Source of the DNA: Heyndrickxia vini
GTDB taxonomy: Bacteria > Bacillota > Bacilli > Bacillales > Bacillaceae_C
Length of the DNA stretch: 64,000 nt
Reading direction: 5' to 3'
Assembly: GCF_016772275.1 (NCBI RefSeq)
Contig: NZ_CP065425.1
Span: forward strand, 2,696,653-2,760,652
Positions 55,267-63,264 of the stretch are shown here, one piece after another. Under the pieces are notes generated by a model that worked only from the letters and a program-made list of their open reading frames with translations, made no database searches and was not told where the DNA came from. The stretch's first letter is position 1. Every line of letters begins with the position of its first letter. Both the position numbers and the translations under genes were made by a program.

Positions 55267-57018
55267 ATGAAAATCATTGCAAGTACTTTAAATGCAAAAT
55301 ACATTCATACGAATTTGGCCATTCGTTATTTAAAAGCCGCAGCCGCACCAGAATATAATATTGAACTAGCCGAATATACAATCAAAGACCCTGTGATGAA
55401 TATCGTTTCTGATTTATTTACAAAAAAACCTGACGTCCTTGGGTTCAGCTGTTACATTTGGAATATTGAAGAAACGATTAGGGTCATCCAAATGTTAAAA
55501 AAAATTATGCCGGAACTAACGATTGTACTCGGAGGACCTGAAGTATCCTACGATACGACGTATTGGCTTAAGCGTATACCAGAAGTTGATTTCATCGTAA
55601 TGGGTGAAGGTGAAGAAACATTTAAACAGCTCCTTAATGAAATTCAAGAAAAGAAAGATTTTAAGCAAGTTCACGGTATTGGATATATAGAAAATGAGAA
55701 GATCATTATTAATCCAATTCGCAATAAAATTGACTTGCGTGAGCTTCCATCGCCTTATCGATTTGAGGAAGACCTCCCCCATCTTTCAAAACGAGTGATT
55801 TATATTGAAACAAGTCGCGGATGCCCGTTTAACTGTCAATTTTGCCTGTCATCTATTGAAGTTGGGGTTCGTTATTTTAATCGTGAAAAAATTAAAGATG
55901 ATATTCGTTTCTTAATGAATCACGGAGCAAAAACAATTAAATTTGTCGATCGTACGTTTAATATTAGTAGAAGTTATGCAATGGAAATGTTTCAGTTTCT
56001 CATTGATGAACACACACCCGGAACAGTATTTCAATTTGAAATAACTGGGGATATTATGCGGCCGGAAGTAATTGACTTTCTAAATGAACACGCTCCAAAA
56101 GGTTTATTTAGATTCGAAATTGGTGTTCAATCTACAAATGATTTAACGAATGAATTAGTGAAAAGAAGACAAAATTTCGAAAAGCTCACCCGTACCGTTA
56201 CAATGGTGAAAAATGGCGGAAAAATTGATCAGCATCTCGACCTTATCGCGGGGCTGCCTGAAGAGGATTACCAATCATTCCGAAAGACCTTTAATGATGT
56301 GTTTGCATTACGTCCGGAGGAACTTCAGTTGGGATTTCTGAAGATGTTGCGTGGTACAGGTCTTAGAATCCGGGCAAAAGAACATGAATATATTTATATG
56401 GATCATGCTCCATATGAAATTTTAGGTAATAATATTCTATCATTTGATGACATCGTTCGAATTAAACAAGTAGAAGATGTGTTAGAAAAATATTGGAATG
56501 ATCATCGCATGAATGAAACAATTGAATATTTAGTTACCAACGTTTTCGAAACGCCTTTCGATTTCTTCCAACAATTTGGTTCTTATTGGGAAGAACAAGG
56601 ATGGAGCAGAATTGGGCATCAATTGGAAGATTTGTTTAGAAGATTGTTATCTTTCTTAAAAACAGACGAAGAAACACGTAAACATATTGAAATTATTGAA
56701 GGATTAATGAAATATGATTACCTTCTTAATCAGAGATACAAACCAAGAAAATCTTGGTGGGAGGATCGTGTTAGTAAGGATGAAAGAAACACCATCTTTA
56801 CTGATATCAATGCGAATCCACAACAACTAGGTGAGACGTACAATCAGCTTCAATTAACCCAAAAAGACTTAAATAAACATTCAATTGTTGAAAAAATACC
56901 ATTTAACTTACATCACTATCACACGACGAGAAAAATTAACCGTGAAGATAGTTATATGCTTGTTTACTTTGATCCAAAGACTGGAAAATCATCAATTTTT
57001 AGCACAAATAAAAAGTAG
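55267..57018 (+). CDS. B12-binding-domain radical SAM protein (DUF4080)
   Basis: This 583-residue protein has an N-terminal cobalamin-binding-like Rossmann domain (about 1-130), a radical SAM core with the cluster cysteines in GCPFNCQFC (C186, C190, C193), then a DUF4080-like C-terminal region (about 375-560). Members of this group are widespread in Bacillaceae but their substrate is unknown. GAAGAGGTAA lies upstream of the ATG. It shares a terminator with the convergent small gene. Confidence 0.85.
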   Translation: MKIIASTLNAKYIHTNLAIRYLKAAAAPEYNIELAEYTIKDPVMNIVSDLFTKKPDVLGFSCYIWNIEETIRVIQMLKKIMPELTIVLGGPEVSYDTTYWLKRIPEVDFIVMGEGEETFKQLLNEIQEKKDFKQVHGIGYIENEKIIINPIRNKIDLRELPSPYRFEEDLPHLSKRVIYIETSRGCPFNCQFCLSSIEVGVRYFNREKIKDDIRFLMNHGAKTIKFVDRTFNISRSYAMEMFQFLIDEHTPGTVFQFEITGDIMRPEVIDFLNEHAPKGLFRFEIGVQSTNDLTNELVKRRQNFEKLTRTVTMVKNGGKIDQHLDLIAGLPEEDYQSFRKTFNDVFALRPEELQLGFLKMLRGTGLRIRAKEHEYIYMDHAPYEILGNNILSFDDIVRIKQVEDVLEKYWNDHRMNETIEYLVTNVFETPFDFFQQFGSYWEEQGWSRIGHQLEDLFRRLLSFLKTDEETRKHIEIIEGLMKYDYLLNQRYKPRKSWWEDRVSKDERNTIFTDINANPQQLGETYNQLQLTQKDLNKHSIVEKIPFNLHHYHTTRKINREDSYMLVYFDPKTGKSSIFSTNKK

Positions 57019-57046
57019 CCGCTTTATGCAGGCTACTTTTTATTTG
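57006..57046. terminator. bidirectional terminator after the radical SAM gene
   Basis: AAATAAAAAGTAGCC and GGCTACTTTTTATTT form a perfect 15-bp stem with a 10-base loop. It contains the stop codons of both convergent genes. Confidence 0.87.
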
Positions 57047-57173
57047 TAGGAGACTTATCTTTGTTTTCTTTTCGTCCGGCGTCTTTAGCTGTTTCATAGA
57101 ACTTAATTGCATTTAAGTCTCCGATTTCAACACCAAATTCTTCCCGATTATTGCCTTTATTATTTTTCTTCAT
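57033..57173 (-). CDS. 46-residue spore-type small protein
   Basis: A Lys/Asn-rich peptide beginning MKKNNKGNNREEFGVEIGD, with EEFGVE recalling the EFGxE segment of gamma-type SASPs. Its ATG overlaps the stop of the upstream small gene by four bases (ATGA), implying coupled translation. The exact family is not recognised. Confidence 0.6.
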   Translation of the reverse strand: MKKNNKGNNREEFGVEIGDLNAIKFYETAKDAGRKENKDKSPTNKK

Positions 57174-57328
57174 TTTCCTTTACGGCCTTGTTTAGAATTA
57201 CGGTTTGCATGTTTTGCTGTTTCTTCACCATTCGCAAATTCTGCTGAAAACTCGGCTTCTTCTACATTTCTTTTTGGTGTGTGACTATGTTTAACAGCAG
57301 CATTCACTTCAGCCTTACGTTTCGCCAT
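57170..57328 (-). CDS. gamma-SASP-like small protein
   Basis: A 52-residue basic protein beginning MAKRKAEVNAAVKHSH contains EAEFSAEFANGEETAKHANR. The double EF[SA]xEF motif is like the cleavage repeats of gamma-type small acid-soluble spore proteins. GAGGGG lies seven bases before the ATG. It is the first gene of a two-gene unit with the 46-residue gene. Spore expression is inferred. Confidence 0.68.
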   Translation of the reverse strand: MAKRKAEVNAAVKHSHTPKRNVEEAEFSAEFANGEETAKHANRNSKQGRKGK

Positions 57329-57404
57329 GTATATCCCCTCTTTTGACTATTTTATGGTACGTCAATAGTTTTTTCCAAAACCATTTTGAATAAACCAAAA
57401 GAGA

Positions 57405-58760
57405 TTATCCAATTATTAGTCGTTCTTTTGGATAATGATAATTATTCGACTGATCTCTTCCTCCCATCATGTACATTAACGAAACAATCCCTACTCTTCC
57501 AATAAACATTAAAACAATTAATAAGCATTTTCCAAATATCGTTAAATCAGGAGTAATTCCCAACGATGCCCCTGTCGTACCAAATGCAGAGCAAACCTCA
57601 AATATTATTGAAAGCAAACTTTCGTGTTCAGTTATGGATAAAAGAATAACCGAAACGATACAAATAAATGAAGCAATGATAAATACGGCTAATGCCTTTA
57701 ATACATCCATCTCATGAATTTCCCGCTTAAAAATTTTTATATTCCGATTCCCTTTTGCAAAATGAATAATAAATAAAACAATAATTGCAAATGTTGTTGT
57801 ACGGATTCCTCCCCCAACTGAACTTGGTGAAGCACCAATAAACATTAATCCGGACATAATTAACAATGTTGGTGAAGAGAATTGATTAATATCTGCTGTT
57901 AATAGACCGGCACTTCTCGTAGTATTCGATTGAAAGGTAGTATAGAAAAAGGCATCATACCAATCCTTTCCCTTTAAAAACAAATCTTTTTCTAACAAAA
58001 ATATAGCGATTGTCCCAAAAATAAATAATATTCCATATGTTGAAGTTGTTATTTTAGTAAATAATGAAAAGTGAAATTTAGGAGCGTTTTTCTTACGTAA
58101 TAAAAATTCTTTAAGCTCCAATAAAACAGGGAAACCGATTGCCCCAAGTGTGATAAGAATCATATTGATAAATTGTACAAAATAATCTTTAGCAAATGGT
58201 ATAAGAGATTGCCCAGTCAAATCAAATCCTGCATTAGTTGTTGCACTAACCGACGCAAATAATCCATGTAAGTATGCAACTTTCCAATCAGAATAATAAG
58301 TTAAAAAATATGTCCCTAATATTAGGGCACCGATTAATTCAATCATTAAAATTAAAACCAAAATTAATTTCAACATTTTAACTAAACCTGAAAGATTTGT
58401 TTGGTTTTGATCCGTCATAATTAGTTTACGTTGTTTCAAACCAATCTTCTTTCCAAGGATTAACCAAAAAAACGTTGTAATCGACATAATTCCAATCCCG
58501 CCAATTTGCAAAATAAGCATTAATATAATTATTCCGCTTGTGGAATAGGTTTCTGATATATTTACTGTCGACAAACCTGTTACACTTACTGCACTCGCTG
58601 CTACAAAAATTGTATCGAGGACACTAGTGTGGACTCCCGGTTTATGTGCAAAAGGCAGACGAAGAAAGATTGAAGAGATAGATACGGTTAAAAAATAATA
58701 ATAAACAATTAATTGAAACGGCGTTAATTTTCTTAATTTCGATTGTAAATAATGTCTCAT
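57405..58760 (-). CDS. ktrD: KtrD-type K+ transporter membrane subunit
   Basis: This 451-residue Trk/Ktr/HKT channel subunit consists of four repeated M1-P-M2 units with filter glycines, for example VTGLSTV, TTNAGFDL, TRSAGLL and FGTTGASLG. It imports K+ together with an RCK partner, here probably KtrC at 12156. ATG at 58760 is preferred with AAAGGAA upstream; a TTG at 58784 has no site. It is divergent from the SASP gene. B. subtilis ktrD (ykrM) also neighbours sigI-rsgI. Confidence 0.9.
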   Translation of the reverse strand: MRHYLQSKLRKLTPFQLIVYYYFLTVSISSIFLRLPFAHKPGVHTSVLDTIFVAASAVSVTGLSTVNISETYSTSGIIILMLILQIGGIGIMSITTFFWLILGKKIGLKQRKLIMTDQNQTNLSGLVKMLKLILVLILMIELIGALILGTYFLTYYSDWKVAYLHGLFASVSATTNAGFDLTGQSLIPFAKDYFVQFINMILITLGAIGFPVLLELKEFLLRKKNAPKFHFSLFTKITTSTYGILFIFGTIAIFLLEKDLFLKGKDWYDAFFYTTFQSNTTRSAGLLTADINQFSSPTLLIMSGLMFIGASPSSVGGGIRTTTFAIIVLFIIHFAKGNRNIKIFKREIHEMDVLKALAVFIIASFICIVSVILLSITEHESLLSIIFEVCSAFGTTGASLGITPDLTIFGKCLLIVLMFIGRVGIVSLMYMMGGRDQSNNYHYPKERLIIG

Positions 58761-58893
58761 TAAACAAGATTCCTTTCCAACCAATAAATCAATTTCTTAC
58801 TCCTTCTAATATATAGAAGAATGGCGGCGATTAAAAGGAAAATTATTAACAAATACGTTTTAGAACTCCTTAACTAGATTACAACCTTTTACC

Positions 58894-58925
58894 ATTCATG
58901 TTTATCACACTTATTAAACATAATA
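58894..58925 (+). promoter_or_regulatory. SigG-type promoter of the SASP gene
   Basis: TTCATG (to 58900) and CATAATA (58919-58925) with an 18-base spacer fit the forespore sigma-G consensus (gHATR, CATnMTA). It is expected for an alpha/beta SASP. Confidence 0.65.
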
Positions 58926-58968
58926 GTAATACAAGATTTTTATTAATTTTCGAAAGGGGTATTTTAAA

Positions 58969-59160
58969 ATGGCAAGAAGCAGCAATAAATTATTAGTCCC
59001 AGGAGTAGAACAATATTTGGATCAAGTGAAATATGAAATTGCCCAAGAATTTGGAGTAAATCTTGGTTCAGATACCGTATCACGTGCAAATGGATCCGTA
59101 GGCGGAGAAATTACAAAACGTCTTGTAAAACAAGCACAGTCTGAGCTTTCAGGCAAATAA
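58969..59160 (+). CDS. alpha/beta-type small acid-soluble spore protein
   Basis: This 63-residue protein has the whole family signature: [23 protein letters not shown] with the GPR protease site IAQEFG, and the second DNA-binding helix [19 protein letters not shown]. These proteins coat forespore DNA and protect it from UV and heat. GAAAGGGG lies upstream and a SigG-type promoter precedes it. Repeat copy C follows 7 bases after the stop, where no separate terminator is visible. Confidence 0.95.
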   Translation: MARSSNKLLVPGVEQYLDQVKYEIAQEFGVNLGSDTVSRANGSVGGEITKRLVKQAQSELSGK

Positions 59161-59167
59161 AAGTATT

Positions 59168-59376
59168 AGAAAAGCGCAAGCGCCTTGCTCATCGACGTAA
59201 AAACTGGAAGGACTTTGACTGAGATAAAGGAAACGCGGGTGATGTAAGGCGAATCGATGTTGACTTATCGTAGGGAAAAGTCCTGAAGTTTTCTAGTCGA
59301 TAGGCGCTGGAGCTAGACAAAGCAGATATTTATTAGGAACATTAATCCTATAAAATTTATACTTTCTTCTCTCAAA
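59168..59376 (+). repeat. dispersed repeat, copy C
   Basis: This is nearly the complete consensus of the family: AGAAAAGCGC...GGCGCTGGAGCTAGACA plus the tail to ACTTTCT. It is closest to copies A and B. It directly follows the SASP gene, same orientation, and precedes the rsgI terminator. Confidence 0.9.
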
Positions 59377-59380
59377 AGAA

Positions 59381-59428
59381 AAAATAAAGAGTAATCCACT
59401 TTTAAAGTTGGATTTACTCTTTATTTTT
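59381..59428. terminator. terminator of sigI-rsgI
   Basis: AAATAAAGAGTAA with TTACTCTTTATTT makes a long stem, with further TCC/GGA pairing inside around a short loop, and T runs on both strands. The rsgI stop is in the stem. Confidence 0.82.
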
Positions 59429-60523
59429 GTGATATTTTCCATGCATGTTATGTGGAAAATTTCTTCTCTTTACTTTATCTTTATGTTTTCCCCTATGTTT
59501 CTGTATTTTTTTACTGGTGGCGGGATTCATATTATATTTATCTCTTCTATGTTTATTTTGATGATTATTGTGATGCTTTTCATATTTTCGGTATACATCA
59601 TTGCTTTTTACATTTGATCGAATACCATTCTTTCGGTTATTCGCTGTTTCTTGATTCTTTATTTTATGATGATGGTTATGATGCTTGATAACTTTATTAT
59701 TACGTTTAGAAAGTTTTCCTTTTTCTTGTTTATGTATTTCAGAAACGCTTATTTTTTTTACCGGTAACTTTTCTTTATTCCTGTCTTTATTTGGAGTTAT
59801 TTGAATTTCATTTTCAATTTTTTTAATTTCAGTCTCTTTATTTGTTGGATTTTGGTCAATTGTTGATTCATTTTTTCTTTTTTTCTCTGCAATGAATTTT
59901 CCTGGAGATATCCCTTGTTTACGAGCAGTTTTTCTTTCTTTAATTGATCCCTTTACAACCTCAATCTTAGCTTCAATTTTTTTTGCAGCCGTTTGAACTT
60001 CTTTAATTTTACGATCAAGTAAATCATCCTTTGGTTGATTTTCTTTGTTAATTATTGAAGCGATGATAATATTCTGTTGTTGTTTTATATAGCCCATGGC
60101 AATGCATGTATTCATTATTGTTTTAGCAACAGTTGCAAAGGATTGATCCTTATCAAATTTCGTAGATGTTAATACCTTCTCACCTATCTCATTATACGCA
60201 TTCGTCCGAATAACATGGAAATCTTTATCTAAAACAAACTCGATACTTGGATTCATATCCATTGTCACGTAAGCATATGCCTTATTTTTTTCAAATGGAT
60301 TTAAGAACACCAATCCTATTATAAATACAGCAACAAGTCCTGATGCACATGACCATAAAGTATATTTGACCCGCTTTGCAGGTTTTCTTTCATATGTTTC
60401 AAAAAAAATTTCTTCCCCAATGTCGTATGTATTTTCGGTTTTCTTACCTTTAATGAATTCCCCTTCAGGAGTCAGCATGACCAAATGTTTGTTTTTTATT
60501 TCTAATATGACACCCTTTTTCAT
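59414..60523 (-). CDS. rsgI: anti-sigma-I factor RsgI with a basic His/Lys-rich tail
   Basis: This 369-residue single-pass membrane protein has a cytoplasmic SigI-binding domain (1-50), a membrane helix (about 53-75), the outer RsgI core with AYAYVTMDMNPSIEFVLDKD (about 82-160), then more than 200 residues of low complexity rich in Lys, His, Asn and Arg (HHNHHHK, KHHNNHQNKH). Start and the sigI stop overlap by one base. RsgI holds SigI until heat or wall stress. The tail is likely outside the membrane and may touch the wall. Confidence 0.92.
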   Translation of the reverse strand: MKKGVILEIKNKHLVMLTPEGEFIKGKKTENTYDIGEEIFFETYERKPAKRVKYTLWSCASGLVAVFIIGLVFLNPFEKNKAYAYVTMDMNPSIEFVLDKDFHVIRTNAYNEIGEKVLTSTKFDKDQSFATVAKTIMNTCIAMGYIKQQQNIIIASIINKENQPKDDLLDRKIKEVQTAAKKIEAKIEVVKGSIKERKTARKQGISPGKFIAEKKRKNESTIDQNPTNKETEIKKIENEIQITPNKDRNKEKLPVKKISVSEIHKQEKGKLSKRNNKVIKHHNHHHKIKNQETANNRKNGIRSNVKSNDVYRKYEKHHNNHQNKHRRDKYNMNPATSKKIQKHRGKHKDKVKRRNFPHNMHGKYHKNKE

Positions 60524-61254
60524 TATGATAACCGCCCTTTTACGTACTCCCTTAAATAAACAAAATCCAATGAAATAATTAAAGCGATGGCAATAATATA
60601 TTTTCGATTACGTTCCAGTGTTTTTCGACTCACATTCACTTTACTTTCCAGCATTTTAATTGGTAATCTTTTTTTATCGTTCATATATTGTAAAAGCTCT
60701 GGATCACTAACCAATGTTCTAGCAACTTGTATTGCATTTATTCTTGCATCCTCATGTTTAGGTGAATGTTTAACTAAATCCTTAAATTTCAAACCAAATG
60801 TTTGCAAAAGGACAGAAAATCGACTAATCTCGTCTTTTCTTTTTTCATTATCGATGTTTCGATTATATTCATCAACAGATAATGTATTTTCAAAGGTCAG
60901 AGAATTTTCCTCTTCATTTAACCCTCCATCGAAGCTTAAATCCTTATATTTATTGTTACTTCTAAGATAATCAATTACTCTTCTCTTAATAATGACTTCT
61001 GCAAAAGATAAAAGAGAAGTACCTTTGCTTTGGTCAAACTTATGTATGGCGTCATTAAAGGCAATGAGTCCAATGCTAAATTCATCATCACTATCATTAA
61101 TATAGTGCTTACATACTGAAGAAACAGTCTTCTTTACGAATGGCTGATAATCTTGAAGTAATTGATTTAATATGTTTTCATCACCATTTTGGGCTGATTG
61201 AGCCATTTCTTCTAATGACATTTGATTCCGTTCTTGGACTAAACAATTTAGCAT
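60523..61254 (-). CDS. sigI: sigma factor SigI
   Basis: This 243-residue sigma factor of the SigI class has region 2 at about residues 30-110 (KHYINDSDDEFSIGLIAFNDAIHKFD, ...EVIIKRRVIDYLRSN) and a C-terminal SigI-specific DNA-binding part. ATG at 61254 has GAGGTGA five bases upstream; the longer frame from GTG at 61275 would begin at the transcription start. SigI governs heat- and wall-linked genes in B. subtilis. Forms an operon with rsgI. Confidence 0.92.
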   Translation of the reverse strand: MLNCLVQERNQMSLEEMAQSAQNGDENILNQLLQDYQPFVKKTVSSVCKHYINDSDDEFSIGLIAFNDAIHKFDQSKGTSLLSFAEVIIKRRVIDYLRSNNKYKDLSFDGGLNEEENSLTFENTLSVDEYNRNIDNEKRKDEISRFSVLLQTFGLKFKDLVKHSPKHEDARINAIQVARTLVSDPELLQYMNDKKRLPIKMLESKVNVSRKTLERNRKYIIAIALIISLDFVYLREYVKGRLS

Positions 61255-61277
61255 GAAATTCACCTCATTATCCACTA

Positions 61278-61300
61278 ATTATAGCATGGATGAGGTGTTT
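61278..61300 (-). promoter_or_regulatory. sigI promoter (extended -10)
   Basis: TGCTATAAT on the minus strand (TATAAT at 61278-61283) lies about 24 bases before the sigI ATG. A further ACCCTC...CGAA arrangement about 100 bases upstream recalls SigI autoregulatory elements, but its spacing is longer than I expect. Confidence 0.5.
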
Positions 61301-61390
61301 AATAAGTTTTCTATCTATTTACAAATTTGTTTCATCATACGTTTCGAAAAAACACTCCGATTTTTTGAGGGTTCAGAATGATAATAAATG

Positions 61391-61436
61391 AAAAAAAACT
61401 GTTGGAAATGATTAACATATCAATCCAACAGTTTTC
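61391..61436 (-). terminator. terminator of ykoY
   Basis: AAAACTGTTGGA and TCCAACAGTTTT form a perfect 12-bp stem with a 17-base loop and a T run on the minus strand. Confidence 0.83.
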
Positions 61437-61451
61437 ATTTTTAGATTTAAC

Positions 61452-62222
61452 TTATGCGCTTTGGCTTATTTGTTCCTGTTCTTTTTTTCGTGAAACTAAG
61501 TAACCACTTACCGCTATACCAACGAGAACTACCCAAAATATAAGTTTCCACACAAGTGATTCGGGAAAATGTTTATCTAATATATGCACACTTGGGTGTG
61601 CCAATGTAAATACTGCTAATTTTACTCCAACCCAACCAACTATTAAAAATGCTGCAGTTTCAAGGGTAGGATATTTTTGTAATAAATTCACAAACCATTT
61701 AGCCGCAAAACGTATGATAACTAAACCAATAATTCCACCAAGAAGCATGACTAAAAACTGTCCACCATCAATGCCGCCTATTTTTGTCCAGCCAGTTGGT
61801 CTCAACGTTACCGCTAAAGCTACAGCGGCTAACATTGAATCGATTGCAAAGGCTATATCCGCCAGCTCCACTTTTAAAACAGTCATCCAGAAAGAAGGTT
61901 CTTTCTTTTTCTCCTTATTTTTGATGTTTGTTTTACCAGTTTTGTGCTTTAAAATATGGTGTATCGCAATATAAAGCAAATATACTGCTCCTATTGCTTG
62001 AATTTGCCATACATTTACTAATAATGAAATTAAGAATAATGCTGTAAATCGAAACACAAATGCTCCAAGCAGACCGTAAAACAATGCTTTTTTTTGCTTT
62101 TTTTCCGGTAAATGTTTAACCATTACGGCCATAACGACCGCATTATCTGCTGCAAGGATTCCTTCCAGCCCAATTAAAATTAGTAATACCCATCCATATT
62201 CTAGTAGCATTGAAAAGTCCAT
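61452..62222 (-). CDS. ykoY: TerC-family membrane protein YkoY
   Basis: This 256-residue TerC protein has about seven membrane helices with acidic motifs GLEGILAADNAVVMAVMV and ELADIAFAIDSMLAA on conserved helices. TerC proteins of this class (YkoY, MeeF) export Mn(II) to metalate secreted enzymes. AAAGGGGAG precedes the ATG. A Mn(II) riboswitch lies in the leader, fitting that function. Confidence 0.9.
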   Translation of the reverse strand: MDFSMLLEYGWVLLILIGLEGILAADNAVVMAVMVKHLPEKKQKKALFYGLLGAFVFRFTALFLISLLVNVWQIQAIGAVYLLYIAIHHILKHKTGKTNIKNKEKKKEPSFWMTVLKVELADIAFAIDSMLAAVALAVTLRPTGWTKIGGIDGGQFLVMLLGGIIGLVIIRFAAKWFVNLLQKYPTLETAAFLIVGWVGVKLAVFTLAHPSVHILDKHFPESLVWKLIFWVVLVGIAVSGYLVSRKKEQEQISQSA

Positions 62223-62277
62223 ATAAGATTTCTCCCCTTTTTAATTTTTGAAGATAATTGACGAAACCCTATACAGA

Positions 62278-62446
62278 CAAAAAGACCTCTGCCTAATATA
62301 GGCAAAGGTCTTGCTAGACATCGTTCATGCCAACAAAGCCGATGGACTTAAAATCCATGTAATGACGACTTTGTTTTAAATGTTTAAGTCACAAATAAAT
62401 GCTTTCGTGTCTTAAAACATTTAACGCTACTCCCCTTTGACATTCG
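62278..62446 (-). ncRNA. yybP-ykoY Mn(II) riboswitch
   Basis: On the minus strand the motif begins near 62446 with CAAAGGGGAGTAGCG, followed by internal helices around CATGGATTTTAAGTCCATC and GGCATGAACG, then GCAAGACCTTTGCC and the terminator stem AAGACCTTTGCC/GGCAGAGGTCTT with a T run (62278-62312). Aptamer plus terminator upstream of a TerC gene is the classic yybP-ykoY arrangement: Mn(II) binding favours read-through. Confidence 0.92.
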
Positions 62447-62520
62447 TCAAAAGCTATTTAATTTATATTTCAAGTATAAAGGAGTTAGCGCAAATATACA
62501 ACTATAAATTTTTCACATAG

Positions 62521-62991
62521 TTAATAGTCTTCCTTTTTCGACAATAAAATGATATAGCGAATGATAAAACCTATGAATAAACCAGGAATCAAGAAAATCA
62601 TTGGTAGAAAGATGGGACCAAAAAAAATACTTTTCACCTTTACTATCGGTGAATACATTAGTCCGATCGTTACAAAATAAGCACCAAATGCAAATGGGAG
62701 ATAATCATATTTTTTTGGTTTTTCCCGTGCAGCCTTATAGGCATCCCACATTGCAAACATATACAAACAAGGGTAAAACATTAACCATTGATAATCAATT
62801 ATGTTGGCTGCTTCAGTTGTTTTCCCTAAAAAACTTAGCATAATACCTTTATTAAAATGACTGTTAACATTTATTATAAATTCAAGTCCTACAAATAATA
62901 ACCCTTTGATATAGGAGCCGGATAAAAGTTGAGAAAATCCTGGTAAAGCAACACTCCACAGAATAGCTTCTAATGGTTCGTTTTTCTTCAT
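62521..62991 (-). CDS. small multi-pass membrane protein, unknown
   Basis: This 156-residue protein has about four membrane helices. The start WSVALPGFSQLLSGSYIKGLLFVGLEF resembles the PGxGQxxxGxxxKG pattern of TM2/DUF5683-like proteins. It begins five bases after the stop of the 49-residue gene, with a poor binding site, so its translation is probably coupled. Role unknown. Confidence 0.7.
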   Translation of the reverse strand: MKKNEPLEAILWSVALPGFSQLLSGSYIKGLLFVGLEFIINVNSHFNKGIMLSFLGKTTEAANIIDYQWLMFYPCLYMFAMWDAYKAAREKPKKYDYLPFAFGAYFVTIGLMYSPIVKVKSIFFGPIFLPMIFLIPGLFIGFIIRYIILLSKKEDY

Positions 62992-62996
62992 AATTC

Positions 62997-63146
62997 TTAG
63001 GAAAATTCAGTAGTTTTTGTATCATTAAGCAAAGGGGTAAATTCCTCGTCCATCTCATAGGTTGTCATATTGTCAGGAAAGCTGTCGCTTAAATAGCCAA
63101 TCCAAAAACTTGAAAAATCCAACTCTCTCCAGTCATTATTTTCCAT
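62997..63146 (-). CDS. 49-residue acidic protein, unknown
   Basis: AGGAGG at eight bases before ATG introduces a soluble, acidic, aromatic-rich peptide beginning MENNDWRELDFSSFWIGYL. No family recognised. It is closely followed by the four-helix membrane protein gene and probably co-expressed with it. Confidence 0.6.
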   Translation of the reverse strand: MENNDWRELDFSSFWIGYLSDSFPDNMTTYEMDEEFTPLLNDTKTTEFS

Positions 63147-63264
63147 ATTCATTTCCTCCTATTCATAACCATATAATTACCAAATAGCGAATATTTATTC
63201 TTATACCGAGAAACAAATAAAGAAAATAATATCTGATTATGTAAAGTTGTTGGTTAGTGATGAT

